A stretch of 8,209 nucleotides of DNA from a bacterium (GTDB taxonomy: Bacteria > Planctomycetota > Planctomycetia > Pirellulales > Pirellulaceae). The stretch is from assembly GCA_030432015.1 (NCBI GenBank), contig JAUIHJ010000369.1:1-8209 (forward strand), in the 5' to 3' direction. Below, one piece after another: positions 1 to 6,561 of this stretch. Each line of letters starts with the position of its first letter. Position 1 is the first letter of the stretch. Both the position numbers and the translations under genes were made by a program. The notes under the pieces are model-generated. The model saw only the letters and a program-made list of their open reading frames with translations. It searched no databases and had not been told where the DNA came from.

Positions 1-2
1 CC

Positions 3-1403
3 GGCGCGGCGCGGCCGCCAGCCACCGGAACCGACTCTGTGCCTCCCACAGCGGTGGAGGGGACGTTGCCGGATGACGCGCGCAATCCCGATGAAGAAGA
101 GGTTCCGCCGGGGTTTGTCGCCCGCGCGTCGAGCGACGAACGGCCACCTGGTTTCGCGTCGAGCGGCGAGTCGACCGCGTCCGATGATGAGTCCCTCGAC
201 AAGACGTTGCTGATCTTCGAAGCGTTGCTCGATGACAAGGGACCCGCGCCCGACGAGTCCGCCGCACCCGCGATGACGGATCTTGAAGTCGAGGCCACGG
301 GGCCGCCGCGTCCGGCTCCACGGGTTGTGGATGTCGCCGCACGCCTGACCGATACCTTCGAGGAGATCAAATTCGACGGAACGTCGCTGCATGATTTCCT
401 CCGCTTTGTCGCCAGCTTCAGCACGATCCCCATAACACTTGACCCCGACGCCCTGTTATGGCTTGACGTCACTCCCGAAACGCCCGTTTCCGCGCATCAG
501 AAAGCCGCCACCGTGCGGGAGTTGGTCGAACCGGTCGTCGCAGGCGTTGGGCTGACAGCGCAGGTCATGGGCGATCAAATGCTGGTCACGCTGCCCGAGG
601 AGGGGATCCACGAACGACGCTATGCGGTCGGCGATCTCGCGCCGTCGCCGGCTGAAGTGCAAGCCCTCGCGGAGATGCTGACCCGATTTGTGGCGCCGGA
701 AGCATGGCAAGCCGCGGGTGGTCTGGGCCGAATTGCCAGCGACGACACCGGTTTGGTAATTCAACAGTCGTCGACCGTGCACCGACACGTGCTGCGGTTT
801 CTGGAGAAGCTACGTGTCGTACGCGGGCTCGGGCCTGTGAGCGAGTTTCCCGCCGCGATCTTCGCCGCAGACTCGCGCTTCGCGCGCGTCAGCGACCAAC
901 TCGCTAAAGAAATCACCCTGAACTTTTTCCAGCCCACGCAACTCGACACGGTAACCCATCAACTTGGCCGGGCGTCCGGCTGCCAGATTTTGATCGATTG
1001 GGAAGGCCTGCATCAGGCCGGCTGGAATACCGATACGATGGTGACCCTGACCGTCAACGCGGTCCCCTTGGCGACGGCGCTGCACGAATTCCTCGAACCG
1101 CGCGGGCTGGGGTTCCGATGTGTCGACGTCGGTTTGATTCAGATTACAACCGACACGCGCCTGATGAAACGAATTGAATTCGAGGTCTATCCGATCCAGG
1201 ATCTGCTCGATCGCAGTTCGGCGCCGGAAGTCATGTCAAAGTTGCAAGCGTTGCTGGGTGCCGAGTGGGTTCCGACGGCAGGGCGACCAGGCGCCATCTC
1301 CGTGGACGCGACCAGCGCCGCATTACTGGCCGCGTTGCCCCAACCTGGGCAAATTGCCTTAGAGAAAGCCTTGCGAGAGGTTCGAGCTTCCGCGGCGAAG
1401 TGA
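3..1403 (+). CDS. STN/secretin-N-like tandem-module protein, 5' partial
   Basis: The frame is open to the left edge of the window, so the true start is probably outside it; the first in-window candidate is a GTG at 39, and numbering here counts from it (454 residues). Residues 1-105 are acidic, rich in Pro, Ser and Glu, with two PPGF motifs, and probably disordered. The rest looks like a duplicated module: an STN-like segment (about 108-187), then a secretin-N-like segment (about 193-262) with YAVGDL, a W223-GG-G core and a closing FLEKLR. A second STN-like segment (about 290-372) and a weaker second partner (about 378-450, starting FEVYPIQDLL) follow. STN domains occur in the periplasmic parts of secretins and TonB-dependent receptors, but no secretin barrel follows here. 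A periplasmic or envelope scaffold role is inferred; the specific function is unknown. Any signal peptide would lie before the window. The gene converges on the activator at 1518. Confidence 0.75.
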   Translation, partial: GAARPPATGTDSVPPTAVEGTLPDDARNPDEEEVPPGFVARASSDERPPGFASSGESTASDDESLDKTLLIFEALLDDKGPAPDESAAPAMTDLEVEATGPPRPAPRVVDVAARLTDTFEEIKFDGTSLHDFLRFVASFSTIPITLDPDALLWLDVTPETPVSAHQKAATVRELVEPVVAGVGLTAQVMGDQMLVTLPEEGIHERRYAVGDLAPSPAEVQALAEMLTRFVAPEAWQAAGGLGRIASDDTGLVIQQSSTVHRHVLRFLEKLRVVRGLGPVSEFPAAIFAADSRFARVSDQLAKEITLNFFQPTQLDTVTHQLGRASGCQILIDWEGLHQAGWNTDTMVTLTVNAVPLATALHEFLEPRGLGFRCVDVGLIQITTDTRLMKRIEFEVYPIQDLLDRSSAPEVMSKLQALLGAEWVPTAGRPGAISVDATSAALLAALPQPGQIALEKALREVRASAAK

Positions 1404-1492
1404 TCACCCCGTGTGGGCGGAGTGAGTGGCGCTGTCCAGCGAATGCGCGCCGTTTCCAGGCAGGTTGGTTCGAGCGGTCGCGTGTCCACCGC

Positions 1493-1510
1493 CCGGGCAC
1501 GGCCGCCCGG
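1493..1510. terminator. Weak GC hairpin between convergent genes
   Basis: CCGGGC (1493-1498) and GCCCGG (1505-1510) form a 6-bp stem around ACGGCC, inside the 114-bp space between the converging STN-protein and activator genes. The position fits a shared transcription end. Neither side has a T-run, so it is not a canonical intrinsic terminator; a factor-dependent end or no function is equally possible. Confidence 0.25.
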
Positions 1511-1517
1511 AGCGCGG

Positions 1518-3548
1518 CTACCGTGTCGCAGAATCCGGTGGTGCGATGCCGTAGCGATCGATCTTGCGATCCAGTGTCGAACGATTGATTTCCAGGATTC
1601 TGGATGCCTCGCGCTTGTTCCAATCGGTCCATTTCAAGGTTGCGGCGATGTGCTCGAGTTCCAGCGATTCCAGTGACCGTGGCTGAAAGTTTTGTTGATG
1701 CGCCGCATCGAGCCAGGCGGACGGATCTGACCGCTGTGTGAACTGCAGGTCGGCCGCGCCGATTTCGTCGCCCTCGCAGAAAACCAGGGCCCGTTCGATC
1801 ACATTGCGGAGCTCGCGTACATTGCCAGGCCATTCGTTCCGGACCAGCAACTGCATGGCCGATTTCGAAATCCGCGGCACGTCCCGGCCCACGCGCCGGC
1901 ATGACCGCTCCAGAAAGTGCTGTGCCAATTCCGGGATGTCGGCGTCGTGTTCACGCAACGAGGGGACCAGGATTTCCAAAATCTGCAACCGGTAATACAG
2001 GTCCTTACGGAACTCGCCCGCTTCGACCGCGCGCTCCAGGTCACGGTTGGTCGCCGAAACAACCCGTGTATCGACTTGCACGGGTTCGTGACCACCAACC
2101 CGTTCAAACGTATGGCCCTCAAGCACACGGAGGAACTTGGCCTGGATCGACATCGGCATTTCACCCACCTCGTCCAGGAACAGGGTCCCTGTATCGGCCT
2201 GTTCAAATTTTCCGATCTTGCGATTTGTGGCCCCGGTGAATGAGCCCGGTTCATGGCCGAACAGTTCGCTCTCCAACAGGGTTTCTGTGAGAGCGGCGCA
2301 ATTCAAGCAGACAAACGGTGCATCGCGACGATTGCTGTTGAAGTGAATGGCGCGGGCGACAAGCTCCTTGCCCACCCCGCTCTCGCCACGCACCAGCGAT
2401 GTGGTGTCATAGCGGGCCACGCGTGCGATCGAATCGCGGAGGCGGCGCATGGAGACGCTGCTCCCAACCAAATCGCTCTCGACTTCCAATAGTTGTCGCA
2501 GCGATCGATTCTGATTGAAGGCCTTGGCCAGTTCATCGGTGAGCGTGTCTCGCAATGCCAGGTTGGCCAACGTGATCGCCAGCTGGTCCGCGACCGCGAG
2601 CGAAAACTCGAGCGCATGGGCGCCCAAAATCGTGTTCGATTTCAGTGAATACAAATGGACGAGCCCAATGATTTCGTCGTTGCTCCGCAGCGGAGCACAA
2701 ATAACGCTCTGGGCCTCCATTTCATTGAGCGTCTGAAATCCTTTTCCTTCCTCGTCCATGTCGATTCCCAACACGGCTTGGTTCTCTTGCAGGGCCGCAC
2801 GGGAAAGCCGCGACGACACCTTGTGGTAGGGCGTGTTTTCAGGTGCCCGATACGCGATGATTCTCAGCGAATTAGGATCCGAGCGGTCCTCAACTTCCTG
2901 CGGGAACAACAGGATGGCGCCCAGGTCCACATTGATTGCCTCCAGCAGACCGTCCAAAGCGATCTCGCTGATCTCAACCATGTCCGTGGCTGCTACCATT
3001 TTGACGACCAACCGAAACAGCAGGGCCATCACCTCACGTGCACCGGACTCCTCGTCGTCGATGAGCAGATTGCTCTCGGTGAAGTATCGTGCCTGTGTCT
3101 TCCGCTCGAGAATCTCGGGTCCATGGGCAGCGTCGTCCACGAATTCGGTCACAGCCCCCGAGCCTGTCGTCAGTTTGTCGGCCGTGCCGGTATCCGCCAC
3201 ATCCAAAGGCTGCGCAATGTCAAACGTGAACAGAAGCTCGAGGTTGCCAATCTGGATCACGTCGCCTGCGGACAACGGTTGGCGAGTCGTTATTTTGGCG
3301 CCGTTGATCTTCGTGCCGTTACGGCTGCGCAGGTCCTCAATTAACCAACTGCCGTCCTCCAACTCGATTTCTGCGTGGCGGCGACTGCACATCTCGTCCG
3401 CCACGACAATCGAGCTAATCGGATCGCGGCCGACCGTGATCTTGTTTCGCGGGGTCAGCTTGTAGATTTCGCACCAAGCTCCACCCTCACGGGCCACGAG
3501 GAATGCCTGCTGGTCGGTTCGTAAAGGTGTCGTCGTAGCCATCGTCAT
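1518..3548 (-). CDS. Sigma-54-dependent activator, FHA-GAF-AAA+-Fis HTH
   Basis: This is a bacterial enhancer-binding protein that would remodel RNA polymerase-sigma-54 using ATP. Numbering is from the ATG at 3548 (676 aa). An FHA domain occupies about 16-108 (GRD, SRRH, then RSRNGTKING), a phosphothreonine-binding fold. A GAF-like sensor domain spans about 175-332. The AAA+ domain (about 357-595) has Walker A GESGVGKE (388-395), sigma-54 contact loop GSFTGA (435-440), Walker B in GTLFLDEVGEM (454-464), arginine-finger region FRKDLYYRL (513-521) and WPGNVREL (573-580). A Fis-type HTH lies at about 626-671. There is no receiver domain, so control probably comes through phosphopeptide binding by FHA and a ligand for GAF. 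An upstream in-frame extension to 3800 is rejected because it is low-complexity, Arg/Ser-rich and outside the fold. ATG 3542 is an equally possible start; neither has a clear Shine-Dalgarno sequence. The contact loop has Ser where GAFTGA is usual, a tolerated variant. Target promoters are unknown. Confidence 0.95.
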   Translation of the reverse strand: MTMATTTPLRTDQQAFLVAREGGAWCEIYKLTPRNKITVGRDPISSIVVADEMCSRRHAEIELEDGSWLIEDLRSRNGTKINGAKITTRQPLSAGDVIQIGNLELLFTFDIAQPLDVADTGTADKLTTGSGAVTEFVDDAAHGPEILERKTQARYFTESNLLIDDEESGAREVMALLFRLVVKMVAATDMVEISEIALDGLLEAINVDLGAILLFPQEVEDRSDPNSLRIIAYRAPENTPYHKVSSRLSRAALQENQAVLGIDMDEEGKGFQTLNEMEAQSVICAPLRSNDEIIGLVHLYSLKSNTILGAHALEFSLAVADQLAITLANLALRDTLTDELAKAFNQNRSLRQLLEVESDLVGSSVSMRRLRDSIARVARYDTTSLVRGESGVGKELVARAIHFNSNRRDAPFVCLNCAALTETLLESELFGHEPGSFTGATNRKIGKFEQADTGTLFLDEVGEMPMSIQAKFLRVLEGHTFERVGGHEPVQVDTRVVSATNRDLERAVEAGEFRKDLYYRLQILEILVPSLREHDADIPELAQHFLERSCRRVGRDVPRISKSAMQLLVRNEWPGNVRELRNVIERALVFCEGDEIGAADLQFTQRSDPSAWLDAAHQQNFQPRSLESLELEHIAATLKWTDWNKREASRILEINRSTLDRKIDRYGIAPPDSATR

Positions 3549-3963
3549 GCTTTGGTTCAGAATTGCCCCCGAACTGCTGTCTCGGAGAAGCCGAGTGGAC
3601 GCTAACCTACGTGATTGCGAAGGCTGGAGCAAGCGATTGCACTGCACGAATGCCGGCAACGATGTGGGCCGGTTTAGGCGGCGACAGCGAGCATTTCGCA
3701 GCGACGGGACAGGGGGCTCGTAAAGCAAAGCGTGGATTGGGCTTTGGGACGCGACCGTCGTCGCGGACCCGCCGCGCGGCGACGTTTCTCCGCCATGCAT
3801 CGGGCGATGTCGATCCTTTCTCGCGTCGCTACCGCCACGAAAAATCGGGCATCCGGCGTCCGGTCGCCCAGGGTGAATCTAAATGAGCGAGTGCAATTCG
3901 GCGACCATCCGGGACCGGCTCGTTTTTCGCCGCCCATTAGATTCAACTGCGGAAAAACGGCCT

Positions 3964-3992
3964 GTCAGCGAGAAAGGTGCTGTCCCGCTGAC
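3964..3992. repeat. REP-like hairpin around AAAGGTGCTGTCC
   Basis: GTCAGCG (3964-3970) and CGCTGAC (3986-3992) form a perfect 7-bp stem around a 15-nt loop ending in AAAGGTGCTGTCC. The loop text resembles the short palindromic repeats scattered in some genomes with REP-associated transposases. That resemblance is from memory, and only one copy is present in this window. Confidence 0.3.
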
Positions 3993-4107
3993 GGGGTGTG
4001 CGCTGCTGAATCGCGCTCGGACATTTAGGCCACGTGCACCCACCGGCGAGACCGCGTGGGTGAAGCCAGGGTTGGTCCCGCCGACGACACCGCCAGCCAG
4101 CGGCGAC

Positions 4108-4142
4108 AAAAAAACGCCTGGCTGCGGCTCGCCAGGCGTTTT
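4108..4142 (-). terminator. Intrinsic terminator, strongest leftward
   Basis: A perfect 12-bp stem is formed by 4111-4122 and 4131-4142 (core ACGCCTGGC / GCCAGGCGT) with an 8-nt loop. Read on the minus strand, the stem runs into seven T (4114-4108), a canonical Rho-independent terminator. Read rightward it has only four T, so activity that way should be weaker. It lies about 490 bp beyond the ridA stop and about 560 bp before the activator start. It is the first canonical terminator downstream of aroF-ridA and probably insulates the activator from read-through. Confidence 0.8.
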
Positions 4143-4576
4143 CGATGTGCTACCACTGGTCAATTATGACTCTTGCGTACTTCCGAATGAACCTCTGCCG
4201 ACAAATGAGATTATTAGATGGACCAAGTGGAGTGACCGACCTAGGGAGTCTGCCGGTTGGGTGGAAGACCGAACACGTTTAGGCAGGTCGCATCTGCGGT
4301 AATCCACGTTAAGCAAGCAGCGCGCCAAAAAAACCGTGTGAGACCCAGTCATGCGCCGAACCGCCGGTCCCTGGGACTCCGCAACTTTAATGTTCCTGCC
4401 GTTTTTTGAGAAAAACGAGCGGTTCTGCTGGCTGTCGGTACGTGCCGCCATGACCGCAAAGTTGGCCAAAAAGGGCCAAGCGGACGGTTCAGACCGAAAA
4501 AGTTATCGCTGCAAAATGAGACTGAGGCCGCAAAATGCAGCCAATCCGCCGCCGGGGAGTGGCAAACTGCACCATC

Positions 4577-4618
4577 TCGCCACGTCCGGCAAACAAGACG
4601 GACCTTGGCCCGTGGCGA
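4577..4618. terminator. Bulged inverted repeat just after ridA
   Basis: TCGCCAC (4577-4583) pairs with GTGGCGA (4612-4618), and the adjacent GTCCG (4584-4588) pairs with CGGAC (4599-4603), giving a 12-bp stem interrupted by an 8-nt bulge on one side. It begins 17 nt past the ridA stop codon. No T-run follows on the minus strand, so it may stabilise the 3' end of the message or act with Rho rather than terminate alone. Confidence 0.35.
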
Positions 4619-4635
4619 CACCGTAACCGTACGAA

Positions 4636-5076
4636 CTACGACTTAATCTCAAAAATCGCTTCGACCTCAACCGCGGCGCCAGTGGGCAACGCCGCGAAGC
4701 CGAGTGCACTCCGGGCATGATAGCCGTCGCCGTCCTTGCCAAAAATCTCATGGAGCAAGTCCGATGCACCGTTGATGACCAGGTGTTGATCGGTGAAATT
4801 GGGCGCCGAATAAACGCAGCCCAGCAGTTTGATCACACGCAGGCCGTTCAAGGTGCCGTGCTCGTCATGCACGGACCGCAAAATCTTGATCGCGCAGTCC
4901 TTGGCCGCCTCGTATCCCTGCTCGACCGACAGCCCGTTGCCCAAAACGCCTTTCAGGTCGCTGGTATGCCCGGACGTGATCAGCTGATTGCCAGAGCGAA
5001 TACAGAGGTTCAGGTAGCCCGGTGTTAGTTCCGGAAACGTCACACCAAGTTCGTGGGCACGCTGTTCGGGGTCCAT
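4636..5076 (-). CDS. RidA/YjgF/UK114-family protein
   Basis: A 146-residue member of the RidA superfamily, small trimeric cytosolic proteins; canonical RidA hydrolyses reactive enamine/imine intermediates such as 2-aminoacrylate to 2-ketoacids. The signature is near the C terminus: ARSALGFAALPTGAAVEVEA (121-140), with R122 matching the substrate-carboxylate-binding Arg of RidA and E139 in the VEVEA strand. SGHTSD (35-40) and AAKDCAIKIL (57-66) fit the fold. It is longer than canonical RidA (about 128 aa) and resembles a longer YjgF-like subfamily whose substrates are less certain, so the symbol ridA is not assigned. The start at 5076 is chosen because AAAAGGAC lies about 7 nt upstream; the 53-codon in-frame extension lies outside the fold. 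It sits 178 bp after aroF on the same strand and may be co-transcribed. Confidence 0.9.
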   Translation of the reverse strand: MDPEQRAHELGVTFPELTPGYLNLCIRSGNQLITSGHTSDLKGVLGNGLSVEQGYEAAKDCAIKILRSVHDEHGTLNGLRVIKLLGCVYSAPNFTDQHLVINGASDLLHEIFGKDGDGYHARSALGFAALPTGAAVEVEAIFEIKS

Positions 5077-5143
5077 CTCGCGTCCTTTTCTTGAGAAGTC
5101 TGCAGGCGGGTTGAAGTGTTCGCGGGGAAAAACTGAGCTCGCC

Positions 5144-5152
5144 ATTCTAGCA
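5144..5152 (-). promoter_or_regulatory. Possible extended -10 promoter for the RidA gene
   Basis: On the minus strand TGC (5152-5150) directly precedes TAGAAT (5149-5144), an extended -10-like element about 70 nt before the RidA-family start. No good -35 hexamer is correctly spaced, as TTGCTC is 20 nt away. It would allow transcription independent of aroF. Planctomycete promoters are poorly characterised, so this is tentative. Confidence 0.3.
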
Positions 5153-5216
5153 ACCGTTCGGCCGATTGCGAGCAACCGGCTTGCGGCCAAGCAGACCGGC
5201 CATCGTCGATCGCCAA

Positions 5217-5245
5217 GCCGGCTGCCATCAACCATGGCAGCCGGC
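5217..5245. repeat. Perfect 12-bp hairpin 3' of aroF
   Basis: GCCGGCTGCCAT (5217-5228) and ATGGCAGCCGGC (5234-5245) form an uninterrupted 12-bp stem with a 5-nt loop, starting 9 nt past the aroF stop codon. No T-tract follows on the minus strand, so it is not a textbook intrinsic terminator. It could block 3' exonucleases, cause partial termination that lowers expression of the downstream RidA-family gene, or bind a protein. Confidence 0.6.
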
Positions 5246-5254
5246 CGAAGTGCT

Positions 5255-6295
5255 TCAAGACGTTGTTACCGGCTCGGCCGCCTGAAGCGTGACGCCAACC
5301 GCGTCCGCGATCTTGCGGCACTTGTCCATGGTGGCCGCGAACTGCTCGAAGGTCAGCGATTGGTACCCATCGCTGAGTGCCATTTCGGGGTTGGGATGCA
5401 CTTCTAGAATCAAGCCGTCGGCCCCGGCGGCGACGGCCGCAGCCGCCATGTCGGGAACAAGATAGGTGTGGCCCGTTCCGTGGCTGGGATCAATCACCAC
5501 CGGCAAGTGGGTTTTTTGATGGAGGTAGGGGACGCTGGCCAGGGGCAGGGTGAAACGCGTATGTCCCTCGAAGGTCCGAATGCCGCGTTCGCACAGCATC
5601 ACGTTCGGGTTCCCCTCATTCAAGATATATTCGGCAGCCAGCAGCAACTCGTCCATCGTTGCGCTTGCACCACGTTTCAGAAGTACGGCTCGGTGGCTCT
5701 TGCCAACTGCTTCGAGCAGCCGGTAGTTTTGCATGTTTCGTGCGCCGACTTGGAGGACGTCCGCGTACTTTGCAACCAAATCGACGTCGTCGGTCGACAT
5801 CACCTCGGTCACGATCGCCAAGCCGGTCTCGTCTCGCGCCAGGGCCATCAACTTGAGCCCCTCTTCCTTCATGCCTTGGAAGCTATACGGGCTTGTCCGC
5901 GGCTTGAACGCGCCACCTCGCAGGGCCGTCGCTCCGGCTGCCTTGACGGCATGGGCCGAACTGACAATCTGCTCTTCGCTTTCGACCGAACAGGGACCCG
6001 CGATCACGCCCAGCATGCCGGCACCGACACGCAGGCTTCCCGCGGTAACCATTGTTGGCTCCGGCTTGACCTCGCGGCTGGCGACTTTGTACGGCGCCAG
6101 GATCGGCATCACTTCGGCGACCCCGCTGCCGCTCTCCAGGGCCTCCTTCATCTCTTCGCGTTTTTCGCCGATCGCCGCAATGACGGTTCGCTCGGTCCCG
6201 ACAATGACGTGCGATTTCAGGCCCAACGCCTCGACACGTTCAACCATGTGGTTGATCTGCTCTTCGGTAGCACCTTTTTTCATGACGACAATCAT
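5255..6295 (-). CDS. aroF: 3-deoxy-7-phosphoheptulonate (DAHP) synthase, type I-beta
   Basis: This cytosolic enzyme condenses phosphoenolpyruvate with erythrose 4-phosphate to DAHP, the first step of the shikimate pathway to Phe, Tyr, Trp and other aromatics. The 346-residue protein resembles Thermotoga maritima DAHP synthase almost end to end. Residues 1-70 form the N-terminal ferredoxin-like/ACT-like domain (MIVVMKKGATEE, ERTVIAAIG) that mediates Tyr/Phe feedback in that enzyme. The barrel follows: IAGPCSVES (98-106), LRGGAFKPRTSPYSFQG (125-141), QVGARNMQN (182-190), LLKRG (205-209), LCERGIRTFE (234-243), DPSHGTGH (269-276), EVHPNPEMALSDG (298-310). Metal-ligand positions C102, H272, E298 and D309 are all present and match the Thermotoga numbering. 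The start is fixed by AAGGAG 10 nt before ATG 6295; a 35-codon TTG extension is rejected. The gene follows an attenuator-like leader (6399-6532). The symbol is used in its I-beta sense (also called aroA/aroG in some genomes). Confidence 0.97.
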   Translation of the reverse strand: MIVVMKKGATEEQINHMVERVEALGLKSHVIVGTERTVIAAIGEKREEMKEALESGSGVAEVMPILAPYKVASREVKPEPTMVTAGSLRVGAGMLGVIAGPCSVESEEQIVSSAHAVKAAGATALRGGAFKPRTSPYSFQGMKEEGLKLMALARDETGLAIVTEVMSTDDVDLVAKYADVLQVGARNMQNYRLLEAVGKSHRAVLLKRGASATMDELLLAAEYILNEGNPNVMLCERGIRTFEGHTRFTLPLASVPYLHQKTHLPVVIDPSHGTGHTYLVPDMAAAAVAAGADGLILEVHPNPEMALSDGYQSLTFEQFAATMDKCRKIADAVGVTLQAAEPVTTS

Positions 6296-6398
6296 CGAGA
6301 ATATCTCCTTCGTGGCAAAATAGGGGGGTAGTTTGGCAATCATCTGCGTGTCCTGGAAAAAATGTGTCTCGCCCGACGACATTCCTCTCAGGAGCAAC

Positions 6399-6432
6399 AA
6401 AAAAAGCCCTGAGGGGTGGGTCCTCAGGGCTT
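6399..6432 (-). terminator. aroF leader terminator (attenuator hairpin)
   Basis: On the minus strand AAGCCCTGAGG (6432-6422) and CCTCAGGGCTT (6414-6404) form a perfect 11-bp stem with a 7-nt loop, running into seven T (6405-6399, overlapping the stem base). This is a canonical Rho-independent terminator oriented with aroF. It lies 103 nt before the aroF start codon and 25 nt after the leader ORF stop. Such a strong terminator between a gene and its own promoter implies regulated read-through. Confidence 0.93.
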
Positions 6433-6457
6433 GGGAAAAATCCTACTAGGATCGAGG

Positions 6458-6532
6458 CTAAATACCTCCTCCGGCCCTTCGTCCCCGAAGGCTAAAAAAG
6501 AACCAGAAATAGGTATAAAAGCAGTGTCGCAT
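6458..6532 (-). CDS. aroF leader peptide, aromatic-rich (24 aa)
   Basis: A 24-codon ORF beginning MRHCFYTYFWFFFS, then an Arg/Gly-rich tail, stopping at TAG 6460-6458. Residues 5-13 contain five Phe, two Tyr and one Trp in nine positions, which is very unlikely by chance directly upstream of a DAHP synthase gene. AGAGG (6544-6540) sits 7 nt before the ATG as a Shine-Dalgarno sequence, and a promoter-like sequence lies just beyond it. It probably has no function as a protein; its translation speed would report Phe-, Tyr- and Trp-tRNA charging. Known analogues are pheL and trpL of enterobacteria. As I recall, an attenuator with a leader peptide (AroR) was also described upstream of aroF in Corynebacterium glutamicum. 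It is too short for standard gene callers. Confidence 0.88.
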   Translation of the reverse strand: MRHCFYTYFWFFFSLRGRRAGGGI

Positions 6533-6561
6533 CGATCCGCCTCTGTTTGAAGATTGCTGTT

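Larger units (their letters stand above)
3549..4635. other. Gene-poor gap between ridA and the activator
   Basis: No convincing gene was found on either strand. The open frames here (for example + 3883-4302 and - 4164-4469) lack recognisable domains, are Arg/Ser/Pro-rich, and the plus one runs through a terminator hairpin. The stretch contains the terminator at 4108-4142 and several inverted repeats (3874/3937, 3921/3952, 3964/3986, 4037/4056, 4400/4411, 4462/4474, 4577/4612). It probably holds the 5' region of the activator gene and the 3' region of the ridA transcript. Confidence 0.6.
6399..6532 (-). promoter_or_regulatory. Ribosome-mediated attenuator of aroF
   Basis: The leader combines an aromatic-rich ORF (6532-6458) with the terminator at 6432-6399. 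Candidate alternative RNA pairings seen by eye are: AUACCU (6516-6511, inside the aromatic codons) with AGGUAU (6467-6462); CCUUCG (6491-6486) with CGAAGG (6481-6476) around a GGGA loop; AGGGC (6478-6474) with GCCCU (6430-6426, in the terminator 5' arm); and CCUUCGGG (6491-6484) with CCCUGAGG (6429-6422), with one mismatch and one wobble. Stalling at Phe/Tyr/Trp codons would free the middle segment to capture the terminator arm and let transcription reach aroF. Completing the peptide would favour the terminator. The layout is seen directly; the exact antiterminator is inferred and unfolded. Confidence 0.8.

Noticed and set aside
1231..1902. 223-codon minus-strand frame
   Set aside because: It overlaps two confident genes and is Arg-rich with no domain; a frame shadow.
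2655..3465. Long plus-strand frames opposite the sigma-54 activator
   Set aside because: They mirror the FHA and GAF coding sequence in antisense and have no recognisable fold.
3549..3800. N-terminal extension of the sigma-54 activator
   Set aside because: The 84 extra residues are Ser/Arg-rich, lie outside the FHA fold, and ATG 3548 or 3542 gives a normal N terminus.
4141..4165. tRNA D-arm-like text (minus strand AGTGGTAGCAC)
   Set aside because: No acceptor stem, anticodon arm or TTCGA-type loop could be placed around it; the terminator starts immediately after.
3883..4302. 139-codon plus-strand frame in the central gap
   Set aside because: It runs straight through the terminator hairpin and poly-A tract at 4108-4142, and the product is Arg/Pro-rich without domains.
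4565..4580. Sigma-54 promoter-like TGG...TTTGC on the minus strand
   Set aside because: The spacing between the GG and GC elements is two bases short of the strict sigma-54 requirement.
5468..6331. 287-codon plus-strand open frame opposite aroF
   Set aside because: It lies wholly within the well-supported aroF gene on the other strand and has no domain; it is a by-product of GC-rich codon bias.
6296..6400. 35-codon upstream extension of aroF
   Set aside because: ATG 6295 has a strong AAGGAG at the right distance and matches the N terminus of Thermotoga DAHP synthase; the extension begins in the terminator T-tract.
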